From Pirellulaceae bacterium (GTDB lineage: Bacteria; Planctomycetota; Planctomycetia; Pirellulales; Pirellulaceae): 38,130 bases of DNA. Positions 8,340 through 16,977 of the stretch are shown here, in pieces. Position 1 is the first letter of the stretch. Each line of letters begins with the position of its first letter. The translations under genes and the position numbers were made by a program. The stretch spans positions 1 through 38,130 of the forward strand of contig JAUXWY010000470.1 in NCBI GenBank assembly GCA_030681235.1, written 5' to 3'. The notes under the pieces were generated by a model. The model was not told where the DNA came from and did no database searches. It worked only from the letters and a program-made list of their open reading frames with translations.

Positions 8340-8771
8340 TTAACCAATGACGGACAGAGCTTGAGGCTTGACCTTGCGGACCGGGGTCGACGATTTAAAT
8401 CCCGCCAACGCCTCACGATACTCCAGCAGTTGGTCCGCCACTTCGAAGTATCGTTCGTAAGTCCAGCTTTCGTCGTACTCGCATTCGTCGGTATGGTAAT
8501 CTCGACAGATTTGGGGACGAGTCTCATAAATGCCACAGCGATTGTCCGAACCCAAATGTTTACACTTGGTATGCACCAGCAGATACCACGTCTCGCCTTC
8601 GGTAAACAACGAAGCCGATTCATGCACCAAATACCAACGAGCAAAATCAAAGTCGCGGTCCGTGACCGGCGTGTCGATGGGCAAGGCAAAATAACGACAA
8701 CACTTGGCCGTGCAATAATCGCACAAACATTCGCCGGGCGGCAACTGCGATCGATGGAGCTTCTGCAGCAT
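8340..8771 (-). CDS. YkgJ-family cysteine-cluster protein
   Basis: A 143-residue protein with the spaced cysteines of the CxxCxxxxC / YkgJ (UPF0153) family: CDYCTAKCCRYF near residues 18-29, CKHLG near 70, and CGIYETRPQICRDYH near 78-92. The pattern is thought to chelate zinc or iron or hold an Fe-S cluster; no enzymatic activity is established. The ORF opens with ATG behind a short GAGA element, lies 66 bases downstream of the glycosyl-phosphate transferase stop and 17 bases before hisS. Its biological role cannot be derived from the neighbourhood. Confidence 0.85.
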   Translation of the reverse strand: MLQKLHRSQLPPGECLCDYCTAKCCRYFALPIDTPVTDRDFDFARWYLVHESASLFTEGETWYLLVHTKCKHLGSDNRCGIYETRPQICRDYHTDECEYDESWTYERYFEVADQLLEYREALAGFKSSTPVRKVKPQALSVIG

Positions 8772-8813
8772 GATTCTCTACTACTTCAACGAGGAGAACT
8801 CGCCTCGACCGAT

Positions 8814-8828
8814 TGTCGGAAACCGACA
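8814..8828 (-). other. Small hairpin between GT and YkgJ genes
   Basis: Perfect six-base stem TGTCGG/CCGACA with a three-base loop, between the stop of the upstream transferase and the YkgJ-like start. No T-run follows on the minus strand, so a terminator is not supported; a processing or stability element is possible. Confidence 0.3.
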
Positions 8829-8837
8829 CAACATGGA

Positions 8838-10439
8838 TCAACGGGGCGGGGTGCGGCTCGGGGCTCGGGGCTCGGGGCTGGCGGCATGACCGACTGGCGT
8901 CGAGCCTGAGCCCTCGAAACCGGGAACTTCCGCAGCCATGGAAGTCATTGGCGATTGGCCGACGACGACCACTGGCCCCGCATTTTCTAGCAGATCCATC
9001 AATTTAGGCAAGCAGCGATAGGCGTCGGCAGCCCGAGCCGGGGAAAACACTTCGACTCGGCCAAACACGCGTCCCTGAATGATTAACGGGAATTGGGCAC
9101 CCCACTCGTCCTGAGCCTCGGTCAACTTGGCCGATGGCGATTTCCAAACCGCATGGTAACTTTCGTGCAGCCACGGAGCATTGATATCGATCTTTAGCCT
9201 GTCGAGGCCATGAGCTTCGGCAAAATCCTGAGCCACTTGAAACAACTGCCCCCAATCCCTGGTGCCCTGCAACTGAAACTCGTCTTTTGCACCTAAACTC
9301 TCATGGCCACGCCCCCCCATGGCTCCAATCGTCAACTGTCTCACTCGTCGACCAGCCATGGAGAACTCGGCAAACCCAAATACCTTGCCGGCCAGCAAAA
9401 AACCGACGACCAACAGCACTGCCACGATCGCATATTCACTTTCGCGCGTGGCAAAGCTCAGCACCCCACCAAGGGCCGTCGTTCCACACAAAACTAACAT
9501 CCATAAAACGGCCATCTTTGGACTGAGCCCCTGCCCCAAAAGCCGATGGTGCAAATGCCCGCGGTCCACCGCATAGATCCCACGTCCCGTCAACTGACGT
9601 CGCAAGACCGCGACCCCGGAATCGAGAATCGGAATCGCCAGCATCGCGATTGGAGCAATAAACGCGTACAAGGTTTCTTCCTTCAAGGCCGTTGAGATGG
9701 CCAGAGCACCCAAGGCCATACCAATCAACATGCTGCCACCGTCCCCCAAAAAGATTCGCGCCGGTGGCAGGTTGAACCAGAGAAATCCGCCGATTGAACC
9801 GGCAAGCGCCGCAGCGATCACCGCTTCAACCGCCGTCTCCTTGCCCAGGAAGGCCATTGCGGCGATCGACAGACTAACCACAAATCCCAACGTCCCAGCA
9901 AACCCATCGGCACCATCAAGCAGATTCACCGAGTTGATCGTGCCCAATATCCAGAAGTAAACCACCAACAATGCGAAGACGCCAAAGTGAATCGATTGGG
10001 CACCGACATGGACTTGCTCGAAAAAATAACCCGTCGCAATCAAGATCGTGGCCACGCCAAGCTGCCCGATCAATTTGATTCGGCCACGAATCTTGAACCG
10101 GTCGTCCAACATTCCCAAGACCAAGATCAGCGACCCAGCCGCTAACAAGCCGTAATGCTTTAAATTAAAGGTCAAACCGTCCGAAGCGTCCGGGCCCAGC
10201 CAATGCCCAAACCTGCCGACTCCAATCGTTACAACCAAAACGGTCGCAAAGAAAATAGCGATTCCACCCACCAACGGAATCGGTCGCTCGTGCAATTTGC
10301 GTCTTGCATCCGGCTTGTCCACGCAACCTAGGATGATCGCCACCCGAGCCAACAAGGGGATCATGACCGCAACGCAGAGCCCCGCGACGGCTACCACACC
10401 CAACAAACTGATCAGCTTCCATTGGAAAATGTCTAACAT
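8838..10439 (-). CDS. WecA/MraY-like polyprenyl-phosphate sugar-1-phosphate transferase with C-terminal extension
   Basis: Integral membrane enzyme moving a sugar-1-phosphate from UDP-sugar to polyprenyl phosphate, starting a glycan on the inner membrane. Signatures: DKPDARRKLHERPIPLVGG near residues 41-59, LDDR at 111-114, NSVNLLDGADGF near 169-180, FLGDGGSM near 230 and GHLHHRLL near 294. There are about ten hydrophobic segments up to residue 360, then a soluble region of about 170 residues not found in WecA. The C-terminus is encoded by a heptamer repeat. The ATG at 10439 is chosen over a GTG at 10508 because the first membrane helix starts there. The upstream gene, 99 bases away, is a Wzy-like ligase, consistent with exopolysaccharide or O-antigen assembly. 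Confidence 0.9.
   Translation of the reverse strand: MLDIFQWKLISLLGVVAVAGLCVAVMIPLLARVAIILGCVDKPDARRKLHERPIPLVGGIAIFFATVLVVTIGVGRFGHWLGPDASDGLTFNLKHYGLLAAGSLILVLGMLDDRFKIRGRIKLIGQLGVATILIATGYFFEQVHVGAQSIHFGVFALLVVYFWILGTINSVNLLDGADGFAGTLGFVVSLSIAAMAFLGKETAVEAVIAAALAGSIGGFLWFNLPPARIFLGDGGSMLIGMALGALAISTALKEETLYAFIAPIAMLAIPILDSGVAVLRRQLTGRGIYAVDRGHLHHRLLGQGLSPKMAVLWMLVLCGTTALGGVLSFATRESEYAIVAVLLVVGFLLAGKVFGFAEFSMAGRRVRQLTIGAMGGRGHESLGAKDEFQLQGTRDWGQLFQVAQDFAEAHGLDRLKIDINAPWLHESYHAVWKSPSAKLTEAQDEWGAQFPLIIQGRVFGRVEVFSPARAADAYRCLPKLMDLLENAGPVVVVGQSPMTSMAAEVPGFEGSGSTPVGHAASPEPRAPSRTPPR
8857..8880. repeat. Heptamer tandem repeat (CTCGGGG)x3 inside a CDS end
   Basis: Three perfect head-to-tail copies of CTCGGGG at 8857-8877 plus a partial one. 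They lie in the last 15 codons of the sugar-phosphate transferase and encode its Pro/Arg-rich end. Seven is not a multiple of three, so a change in copy number would alter the C-terminal reading frame. Confidence 0.85.
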
Positions 10440-10538
10440 GTTGCTTTGCGTAAACAAAGGACGCGGCCCGTCCGTTCCATTATACCTACCAGCGAAAAAG
10501 TTCGTCACACGTTTGAGAAAATCAACATCTTCGCTCGC

Positions 10539-13367
10539 TTAAGGCTCTTGCTGCCGTGCCGTCTGCACTCGTTTCAAGGTCTGCCTGTACGTCGAATTGT
10601 CCGGACTCGATTCCAACAACCCTCGTATTTCCTCCTCCGCCGTGTCCAATTCTCCTAACTCGATCCGAGCCAAGACCCTTTGGTAACGGCCGGCAGTGTG
10701 ACCATAATTCAACTGCAACAACATATCGAACTGGTCCCTGGCCGCCTGCCAGTTCCCCAATTCCATTTCAATTCTTCCCATCGACCACGTTTCAGAAACG
10801 TTGTAGTTGAACCCCAAACGGCGGGCATCCAATTGGGCCTTGGTTGCCAACAAAAGCCGCCGACGAAGCTCGGGTTGGTTCCGGACTTCCTGATTGCGAT
10901 CGACGAAGTCCAAGAGCAGGTGAGGATACCCAACCAAGAGGCGATTGGCGTAGGCTTCAGCGGACAGCCCGTCTGTCGGAACTCCCAGGACCATCTTCTT
11001 AAGAACCATCGGCTCCATGGACCGCGTACTATTTGGATCCAATTCAATCGCTGTACGCAGATGTTCCAATCCGGGTTCAAAATAATCTGATTTTTCGTCG
11101 AACTGGCACGCTTCCAAAGTCTGGAGCCCGGCGATCCACCGGTATTGCGGATTGCGCGGTGCAATCGCAACGGCTCGCTCCAAATGGGGAATGGACGTCG
11201 CCGATGTTAAGAATCGACCCAAATCCGCGAGACGGAGATGCAATTCCGGCCGGAATGGATTGGACTGGCGCGACGACAGGTACTCGCCGTAAGCGGCCAA
11301 CAAGGCGGCTCGCTGACTCGTGCCGCCAAAGAACTCTGTTTGGAGCGCCGCGACGGCCGTCGGATTGACGGCCCGCATTTGCCGAATCATCGCAGCTCGC
11401 CACGCCGGACTGGTCGAAGCCCACACCTCTTGTAGTTGAGTTTCCTCGAGCTCGGCGGAGATCTGTGCCCGCAAACGGTCAAATTCGCTCCGGCGATACT
11501 TTTGGAGCCACATTTGTCCCAACGCATCATGAAGGTTGGCCTCCAAACCCAATCGAGCCAAAACGGAGAGTTTCTGTAGCGTCTGCTCCACTTCTTCCAT
11601 CGACGCGGCCTGCTCTTTTTCACGCACGGCTTTGGCCAATAACAGCGCATCCTCCGTTTGGCCCAAGCGATAATGCTGCAACGCCCCAACGATACCGGCC
11701 CCGAGCAAAACGAGCACCACCAACGGAGCCAAGCGACCCCAACCCCACGCCGCTACCGCCATCGAATCGGGGTCACGGCGAGCGTAATGTTGAGCTTGAC
11801 CGGCAACCGCTCCTAACAAAACCGCCAAGGTCAGGGTATTGGCTGGCAAGTACAAGCCAAAATCGAAAAACGCCACAACGGCCTGCGAACCAAGGGCGAC
11901 GCTTCCCAACACTCCCACCGTCAACATCGCTGGATGCCGAGCCCGCCGGACCAGAAACGATACGTGGTACACCGACCATCCCAACATCACCACCAACAAC
12001 AGCCCGCCCACCAGACCCGTGTCGATCAAGGTCTGGAAATACTGGTTCTCTGCAAAGGCATATACCCTCTGTTCCACGGTGGAACGCAATGGGCGATGGA
12101 CGTGTTGATAAGTATTTAAACCGCTCCCCACCAGCCATTGCTCGGAAAACAAAGGCCAAGTGTCCGTCCAATTTTGTACCCGAGCATCCTCCAATATACT
12201 AGTATTGTCCGCCTGTTCGAATCGATCCATCAACTTTTGCCCGAAACCTAACCAACCCACCAACAACAAGCCCAACACGATCGCCACTGCCAAGTATTGA
12301 ATCCCCTGGCGACCGCGATTCGAACTGCTGACTCCAATAACCACGAATCCGATCACCGACCCCAAGATCATGCCTAGCGTGCCGCCGCGAGATAAAGTGG
12401 TCACCACTCCGCCGACAATAAATACCAGAGCAAAAACCGCAGCTAGTTTTCGAGCATTGAGTTCATGGACCATCCGGAGCAAACTATGCCACCAATCGGA
12501 TTGGCGCCGTTGCTCGTGCAGCATCCAATCATCATTTTCCTCTTCAAATTCACTGTTCCCAAGAAATGCCGTCATGACCAACATGACCGCCGCCGCCATC
12601 GACATGACCAACCAACCCGCCGCGTTGTTGCGGTTGACGTACGGCCCAAAAACCGTGCCGTCCACTTGCATGGCGCCCATGAACAACGAATTGTCCTCCC
12701 CCGTCAATTTTTGAACGATACCAAACGCGGCCAACACAACACCGTTAACTGTCATCACCAAGCAAAGCCAAAACAGACTTCTCGACTGATGAAAATAGTA
12801 GGCCCCCAACACGTAAGCAATTCCGGCAAACAACAGCTGCGTCGTCATAAGCCGAGTCGACTGCGGATCAATCGAAATCGGCCAGCGATCCGGCCCTTGG
12901 TTTGAAGCCGTCGCTTGCCCCAAGTGGAGTTCCAATTGGGTCAAAACCTCGCGGTCCATCTCGGTGGGCGTCGCCAATTGCTCCCATTGTTGCGATGAAT
13001 GAGTCGCGGCCAAACGTTCTCTCAACTCGGTCGAAAGCGGCCATATCTGCAACATGCCGAGGCCAACTGCCAATAGCAGGGGCAGCACGGACAAGGGCAA
13101 AATCAGGGACTTGGGTCGATTGATGGCTATCTCGAGAAACCAAAGCCCCAGCGCCACGACGGCTCCGATGGATAAACCGAACTGGGCCCAACCTGCCAAC
13201 GAACCTATCATCCACGGCGCGATCACTAACATCACCAGGACCACGAGGCGCCCCGGATAACTCGTCAATGGCACGACCTGTTGGGACGCTGGTGTACTTG
13301 TCCCAGTTTTTTTTCGTTTTAACATTTCTCGGGCACCCATTGAAACATCGTGTCGGCCAATCAACAT
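10539..13367 (-). CDS. O-antigen ligase/polymerase (Wzy_C-like) with C-terminal TPR region
   Basis: A 942-residue membrane protein. Residues about 25-570 contain some twelve hydrophobic segments. Wzy/WaaL-like features include VNRNNAAGWLV, TTLSRGGTLG and the Wzy_C-type stretch from WPLFSEQWLVGSGLNTYQ through ENQYFQTLIDTGLVGG. From about residue 600 the protein is soluble and helical with TPR-like repeats (ELHLRLADLGRFL, NPQYRWIAGLQTLEACQ, NWQAARDQFDMLLQLN, LDTAEEEIRGLLESSPDN). From the family, it joins or polymerises lipid-linked glycans on the periplasmic side. Start codon is uncertain among ATGs at 13367, 13340 and 13325. It precedes the WecA-like transferase and follows ptsI by about 100 bases. 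Confidence 0.88.
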   Translation of the reverse strand: MLIGRHDVSMGAREMLKRKKTGTSTPASQQVVPLTSYPGRLVVLVMLVIAPWMIGSLAGWAQFGLSIGAVVALGLWFLEIAINRPKSLILPLSVLPLLLAVGLGMLQIWPLSTELRERLAATHSSQQWEQLATPTEMDREVLTQLELHLGQATASNQGPDRWPISIDPQSTRLMTTQLLFAGIAYVLGAYYFHQSRSLFWLCLVMTVNGVVLAAFGIVQKLTGEDNSLFMGAMQVDGTVFGPYVNRNNAAGWLVMSMAAAVMLVMTAFLGNSEFEEENDDWMLHEQRRQSDWWHSLLRMVHELNARKLAAVFALVFIVGGVVTTLSRGGTLGMILGSVIGFVVIGVSSSNRGRQGIQYLAVAIVLGLLLVGWLGFGQKLMDRFEQADNTSILEDARVQNWTDTWPLFSEQWLVGSGLNTYQHVHRPLRSTVEQRVYAFAENQYFQTLIDTGLVGGLLLVVMLGWSVYHVSFLVRRARHPAMLTVGVLGSVALGSQAVVAFFDFGLYLPANTLTLAVLLGAVAGQAQHYARRDPDSMAVAAWGWGRLAPLVVLVLLGAGIVGALQHYRLGQTEDALLLAKAVREKEQAASMEEVEQTLQKLSVLARLGLEANLHDALGQMWLQKYRRSEFDRLRAQISAELEETQLQEVWASTSPAWRAAMIRQMRAVNPTAVAALQTEFFGGTSQRAALLAAYGEYLSSRQSNPFRPELHLRLADLGRFLTSATSIPHLERAVAIAPRNPQYRWIAGLQTLEACQFDEKSDYFEPGLEHLRTAIELDPNSTRSMEPMVLKKMVLGVPTDGLSAEAYANRLLVGYPHLLLDFVDRNQEVRNQPELRRRLLLATKAQLDARRLGFNYNVSETWSMGRIEMELGNWQAARDQFDMLLQLNYGHTAGRYQRVLARIELGELDTAEEEIRGLLESSPDNSTYRQTLKRVQTARQQEP

Positions 13368-13468
13368 TCGAGCAAACGGCGGCCAACGACCTGCCCCTTT
13401 TCAAACAAAGTCTAGTCTAGCCGTTGCCCAATGATTTCCGAAGTCACAATGCGGAAACGCAACGCGGT

Positions 13469-15229
13469 TTAATCCGACTCCATAAGCCTCAAATTCGGCG
13501 CAATCGTTTCCAATAGGTTCGTCAAAAGCTGCCGAACTTGATTCGTCGTCTTCTGCTCCAAGGCTTCGGCCAAGACCTGTTTGGCCTGCACGACGCTTAC
13601 CTGAGCTGCCAATTGCTTGATCGACGGCAAAAAGGCGGGCGACATGCTAAACCGAGTCAGCCCCATCCCTAACAACAAGATGAAGGCCCGATGTTGCCCA
13701 GCCATTTCCCCGCACAACGTCACCGGCTTGCCAACCCGGTTGCAGGATTGAATCACTGACTTTAGGACCCGAAGCACCGCAGGAGCTAACGGCTGACACA
13801 GATGGCTGACTTTCGGGTTGTCGCGGTCGGCCGCCATCAAGTACTGCACCAAATCGTTCGAACCAATCGAGACGAAATCAACAGCCTCCAATAACATGTC
13901 GATACAAATCGCGGCGGCCGGAACCTCGACCATCATGCCCACCGGTACCCGTTTGGTCGCCACCCCCGCCTGCTGCAATTGTTTGGACGCCAACCCAACC
14001 ATTTTCCGCAGCCGACGCATTTCTTCCAACACCGTAACCATTGGAAACAACATCCGCACCTGACCATCCGGAAATTCAGCGGCCGCGCGGAGGATCGCTC
14101 GGATCTGAATCATGAAGAAGTCGCGATGCTCGAAGCTCAGCCGAATGCTCCGCCAACCCATGAACGGGTTGGCCTCTTGATGGTTGTGCCCCAAATACGC
14201 GACCGTCTTGTCACCACCAATGTCCAACGTACGAATCGTAATGTTTTGCCCAGGAGTTGCGGCGATGACTTGCCGGTAGTTTTCAAACTGTTCTTGCTCG
14301 TCCGGCACATCCGGATGTGTCAAATACAAATATTCGGTCCGATAGAGCCCGACGCCTGTGGCGCCCATCGCCTCGGCCGCGCGCGCGTCCGCGACGTTGT
14401 TGACGTTGCCCTGCAAATGTAGCATCACGCCATCCAGTGTTTTGGCGGGCAGGTCGCGATTTTCCGCCAACTGGTCCTTGAGATCGACGAACTCACGCTC
14501 CACTTTGCGAAAAGCCCGTAGCGTTTCCTCATTGGGATTGATGATCACGCTGCCGTCACGGCCATCCACGACGACTTCGTCGCCCGTCGTCACTTGTCGC
14601 AGAATTCCGCTGATGCCACTCACCGCCGGAATGCCGCGACTGCGGGCAATGATCGCCGCATGGCTGGTCTGGCTACCCTTTTGAGTCACAATCCCGGCGA
14701 CGTCGATATCTCCCAGAGCCACCACCTGCGAGGGCAACAACTCGTCGGCAAAGACGATCAACTTTCCATTGCGAAGATCCTTCTTGATCTCCTGGGAGGC
14801 ATTCGACAAATACGCGCTAAGCCGCACAGCGATGTCGCGAATATCGTTGACTCGCTCCTGCAGGTACTCGTCGCGTGACTTGGCGAACAATGTCTCGTAA
14901 TAAGAAACCGTGTCCCGCAACGCTGCTTGGGCAGTAATCTGCTCGTCAGAAATCAATTTGCAGATGTGATTGCTGAAACCCGGATCGCGAAGAATCGAAC
15001 GATGGACCGCAAAAATCGCGGCCTCCTCGGGCCCAACTTGGGTTGCCACCTTCCGTTCAAGATGCTGCAAGTCCATGGCAGTTCGGTGACGAGCTGCTTC
15101 AAAGCGATCCAGTTCTGATTTAACCTCACCGCTGGTAATCTTGGCCGACTTCCCGCCCACGTATATTTCCGTGATGACGTAAGCCGTTCCAACCGCAATT
15201 CCAGGAGAGACCGCAATACCTCTTCGCAT
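13469..15229 (-). CDS. ptsI: Phosphoenolpyruvate-protein phosphotransferase (PTS Enzyme I)
   Basis: Takes phosphate from PEP onto a histidine and passes it to HPr or NPr. The ORF extends to 15349, but the family begins RRGIAVSPGIAVG, so I use the ATG at 15229 (586 residues, near the normal 570-575). The active His is His190 in KGSQTSHAAIIARSRG (E. coli His189). The PEP-binding domain has YRTEYLY, DIGGDK, GWRSIRLS, IGSNDLVQYLMAADR and the conserved VTLCGEMAG cysteine. There is no GAF domain, so it is not PtsP-like in architecture. No HPr, NPr, EIIA or HPr kinase is found in this window. The gene follows the coiled-coil membrane protein by 49 bases. Confidence 0.94.
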   Translation of the reverse strand: MRRGIAVSPGIAVGTAYVITEIYVGGKSAKITSGEVKSELDRFEAARHRTAMDLQHLERKVATQVGPEEAAIFAVHRSILRDPGFSNHICKLISDEQITAQAALRDTVSYYETLFAKSRDEYLQERVNDIRDIAVRLSAYLSNASQEIKKDLRNGKLIVFADELLPSQVVALGDIDVAGIVTQKGSQTSHAAIIARSRGIPAVSGISGILRQVTTGDEVVVDGRDGSVIINPNEETLRAFRKVEREFVDLKDQLAENRDLPAKTLDGVMLHLQGNVNNVADARAAEAMGATGVGLYRTEYLYLTHPDVPDEQEQFENYRQVIAATPGQNITIRTLDIGGDKTVAYLGHNHQEANPFMGWRSIRLSFEHRDFFMIQIRAILRAAAEFPDGQVRMLFPMVTVLEEMRRLRKMVGLASKQLQQAGVATKRVPVGMMVEVPAAAICIDMLLEAVDFVSIGSNDLVQYLMAADRDNPKVSHLCQPLAPAVLRVLKSVIQSCNRVGKPVTLCGEMAGQHRAFILLLGMGLTRFSMSPAFLPSIKQLAAQVSVVQAKQVLAEALEQKTTNQVRQLLTNLLETIAPNLRLMESD

Positions 15230-15278
15230 AGGTCCCGAGTCTACCAAAATAGCGGTGCAGTGCCAATCGGCGTGAGAA

Positions 15279-16148
15279 TCAAGTGTCGTCCGGGCGAGGC
15301 AACGCGACAGCCGGCGGTTGCTCCACCCGGCGAATGGACCCACCGTCACTGGCTCGCAAGTCCAATTGGTAGGTGCCCCCAGCTTCGACTTGGATATAGT
15401 TCACCTGCCCATGAACCGCTCGCAGACCAAGCTCCTGCTGCATTTTGTTGTCGTTGGCGACCCGCCAGAAATCCGACCAGATCTTCTGCTCCAAGTCGGA
15501 AATTTGGCCCATGGTTTGATAAGCCAGAGGCCGAGGATCGCCCTGCCCTGGGGCCGCGTCCAAATACGCCGCGCCTGCATCGATCGCTTGCAATTCCGTA
15601 TCCTTATCGCCCCGAATTCCTCGGATAATACACAACGATGTCCCGCGGACCAAATCGGCCTGCTCGATGTATTTGTCTTCGAATTTCGCCAACCAACAAT
15701 CCACGTTCAACAAAGACCCTCGCAACGTAAAGACTCGTCGCGTACCGACTTGACGTCCATCCAAATCCACCTCGGTAAATAGAACTTTCATCACAGCCAC
15801 GCCTGTCTCGGGATCCGGCCCCATGTCCGTCACTGTCAAATACGCTAACCGTCGATCCACTTTGATTAGACGCAACGAAGTGGTCAGCCGGTCGTTTTCC
15901 TCCGCGAGCTTTTTGATTTCCTGCGACTGTTGCTCGATTTGTTTTCGCGACTCGGTCAATTCTCCTTGAATTCGGACAAAGTCCGCTCGCACCGACTCCA
16001 ATTCCAGAGCCGGTACCACGTAACGATGATAGCCATAATAGCCACCGTATCCCACCAATCCGGTCACGGCCAACAACATCATGGTTCGCACGGCCTGATT
16101 GAGTACGGACAGTCGCTGAATAAAATCTAAAGGACCTTCCACGGCCAT
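15279..16148 (-). CDS. Membrane-anchored coiled-coil protein, unknown function
   Basis: A 289-residue protein not recognised as a named family. It has a short N-terminal cytoplasmic part, one membrane helix at about residues 21-42 (TMMLLAVTGLVGYGGYYGY), and a heptad-rich coiled coil at about 50-95 (ESRKQIEQQSQEIKKLAEEN). A mixed globular domain follows (VDRRLAYLTVTDMGPDPETG, VFTLRGSLLNVDCWLAKFED, SDFWRVANDNKMQQELG) and a Pro-rich end. Topology suggests the globular part is extracytoplasmic, by the positive-inside rule only. It starts 22 bases after trpC and ends 49 bases before ptsI, so it may be co-transcribed with both. Confidence 0.75.
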   Translation of the reverse strand: MAVEGPLDFIQRLSVLNQAVRTMMLLAVTGLVGYGGYYGYHRYVVPALELESVRADFVRIQGELTESRKQIEQQSQEIKKLAEENDRLTTSLRLIKVDRRLAYLTVTDMGPDPETGVAVMKVLFTEVDLDGRQVGTRRVFTLRGSLLNVDCWLAKFEDKYIEQADLVRGTSLCIIRGIRGDKDTELQAIDAGAAYLDAAPGQGDPRPLAYQTMGQISDLEQKIWSDFWRVANDNKMQQELGLRAVHGQVNYIQVEAGGTYQLDLRASDGGSIRRVEQPPAVALPRPDDT

Positions 16149-16170
16149 CGGTTCAATCCTCGAGTTAAGA

Positions 16171-16974
16171 CTAAGGGTGCCCTATCACTTCATTTGCCCC
16201 AAGTAGCTCGCGGACCGCCGCCGTCAGATCGGCTTGCCGCATCAACGTTTCTCCCACGAGCATCGCATCGACCCCGGCTGCCTGCCACGCCAATACCAAC
16301 TCACGATCCTTCACGCCACTTTCGCCGACCAACAGGCGATCTTGGGGAACTTGCGCTCGGATTCGGATCGTTTGCTGGGTGTCGACGTGGAAAGTCCGCA
16401 GATCACGATTGTTCACACCAACCAGCTCCGTTCCACTATCCAATACCGCGTCCAAATTCGCCGGATCATGCAATTCGCTCAATACCGCCATGTCCAAGCT
16501 ACGAGCCAACTGATAATAGTCGCGCAACTGAGTGGCACTCAGACATTCGGCAATCAAGAGGATTGCATCGGCGCCCGCCACTCGGGCTTCGTAGATCTGA
16601 TACGGATCAATGATAAAGTCTTTCCGCAGCAGCGGCAGCGCGACCTGTTCGCGGATCAACTGCAGATAGGCCAAGTCCCCCTGAAAATACCGAGCGTCCG
16701 TCAGCACGCTGAGGCACGAGGCACCGCCCGCTGCATAAGCCCGAGCAATTTGCACGGGATCAAAATTCGGCCGGATCAATCCCGCCGAGGGACTGGCCTT
16801 TTTCACTTCCGCAATCAATCGGAGCGGTGGGGCACCACGCAGGCAACCCAAAAAATCGCGCGGCGCGGGCAAATCCTTCACGTTCGCGCGCAACACCGCC
16901 AACGGTACCTGCTGTTGGGCTTGCGCTACTTCGACCCGCTTGGTCGCCACGATATCGGCCAGAACATCAACCAA
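16171..16974 (-). CDS. trpC: Indole-3-glycerol-phosphate synthase
   Basis: Cyclises CdRP to indole-3-glycerol phosphate in tryptophan synthesis. TIM-barrel landmarks are all present: IAEVKKASPSAGLI with the catalytic lysine, SVLTDARYFQGD, PLLRKDFIIDPYQIYEAR, DAILLIAECL, VGVNNRDLRTF and GESGV. The 267-residue length matches stand-alone TrpC. The only start that keeps the conserved first helix is TTG at 16974, supported by GGAG seven bases upstream. The gap to the upstream isomerase stop is three bases, so translation is probably coupled. No other trp gene is in the window, so this is a dispersed trp gene. Confidence 0.95.
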   Translation of the reverse strand: MVDVLADIVATKRVEVAQAQQQVPLAVLRANVKDLPAPRDFLGCLRGAPPLRLIAEVKKASPSAGLIRPNFDPVQIARAYAAGGASCLSVLTDARYFQGDLAYLQLIREQVALPLLRKDFIIDPYQIYEARVAGADAILLIAECLSATQLRDYYQLARSLDMAVLSELHDPANLDAVLDSGTELVGVNNRDLRTFHVDTQQTIRIRAQVPQDRLLVGESGVKDRELVLAWQAAGVDAMLVGETLMRQADLTAAVRELLGANEVIGHP

Positions 16975-16977
16975 GTC

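Noticed and set aside
11465-12202. Plus-strand ORF (245 codons) opposite the Wzy-like gene
   Set aside because: Pro/Arg/Thr-rich antisense reading with no start signal; the minus-strand protein is coherent through the region.
13230-15349. Prophage or horizontally acquired island
   Set aside because: No integrase, phage genes, attachment repeats or marked change in base composition were seen anywhere in the window.
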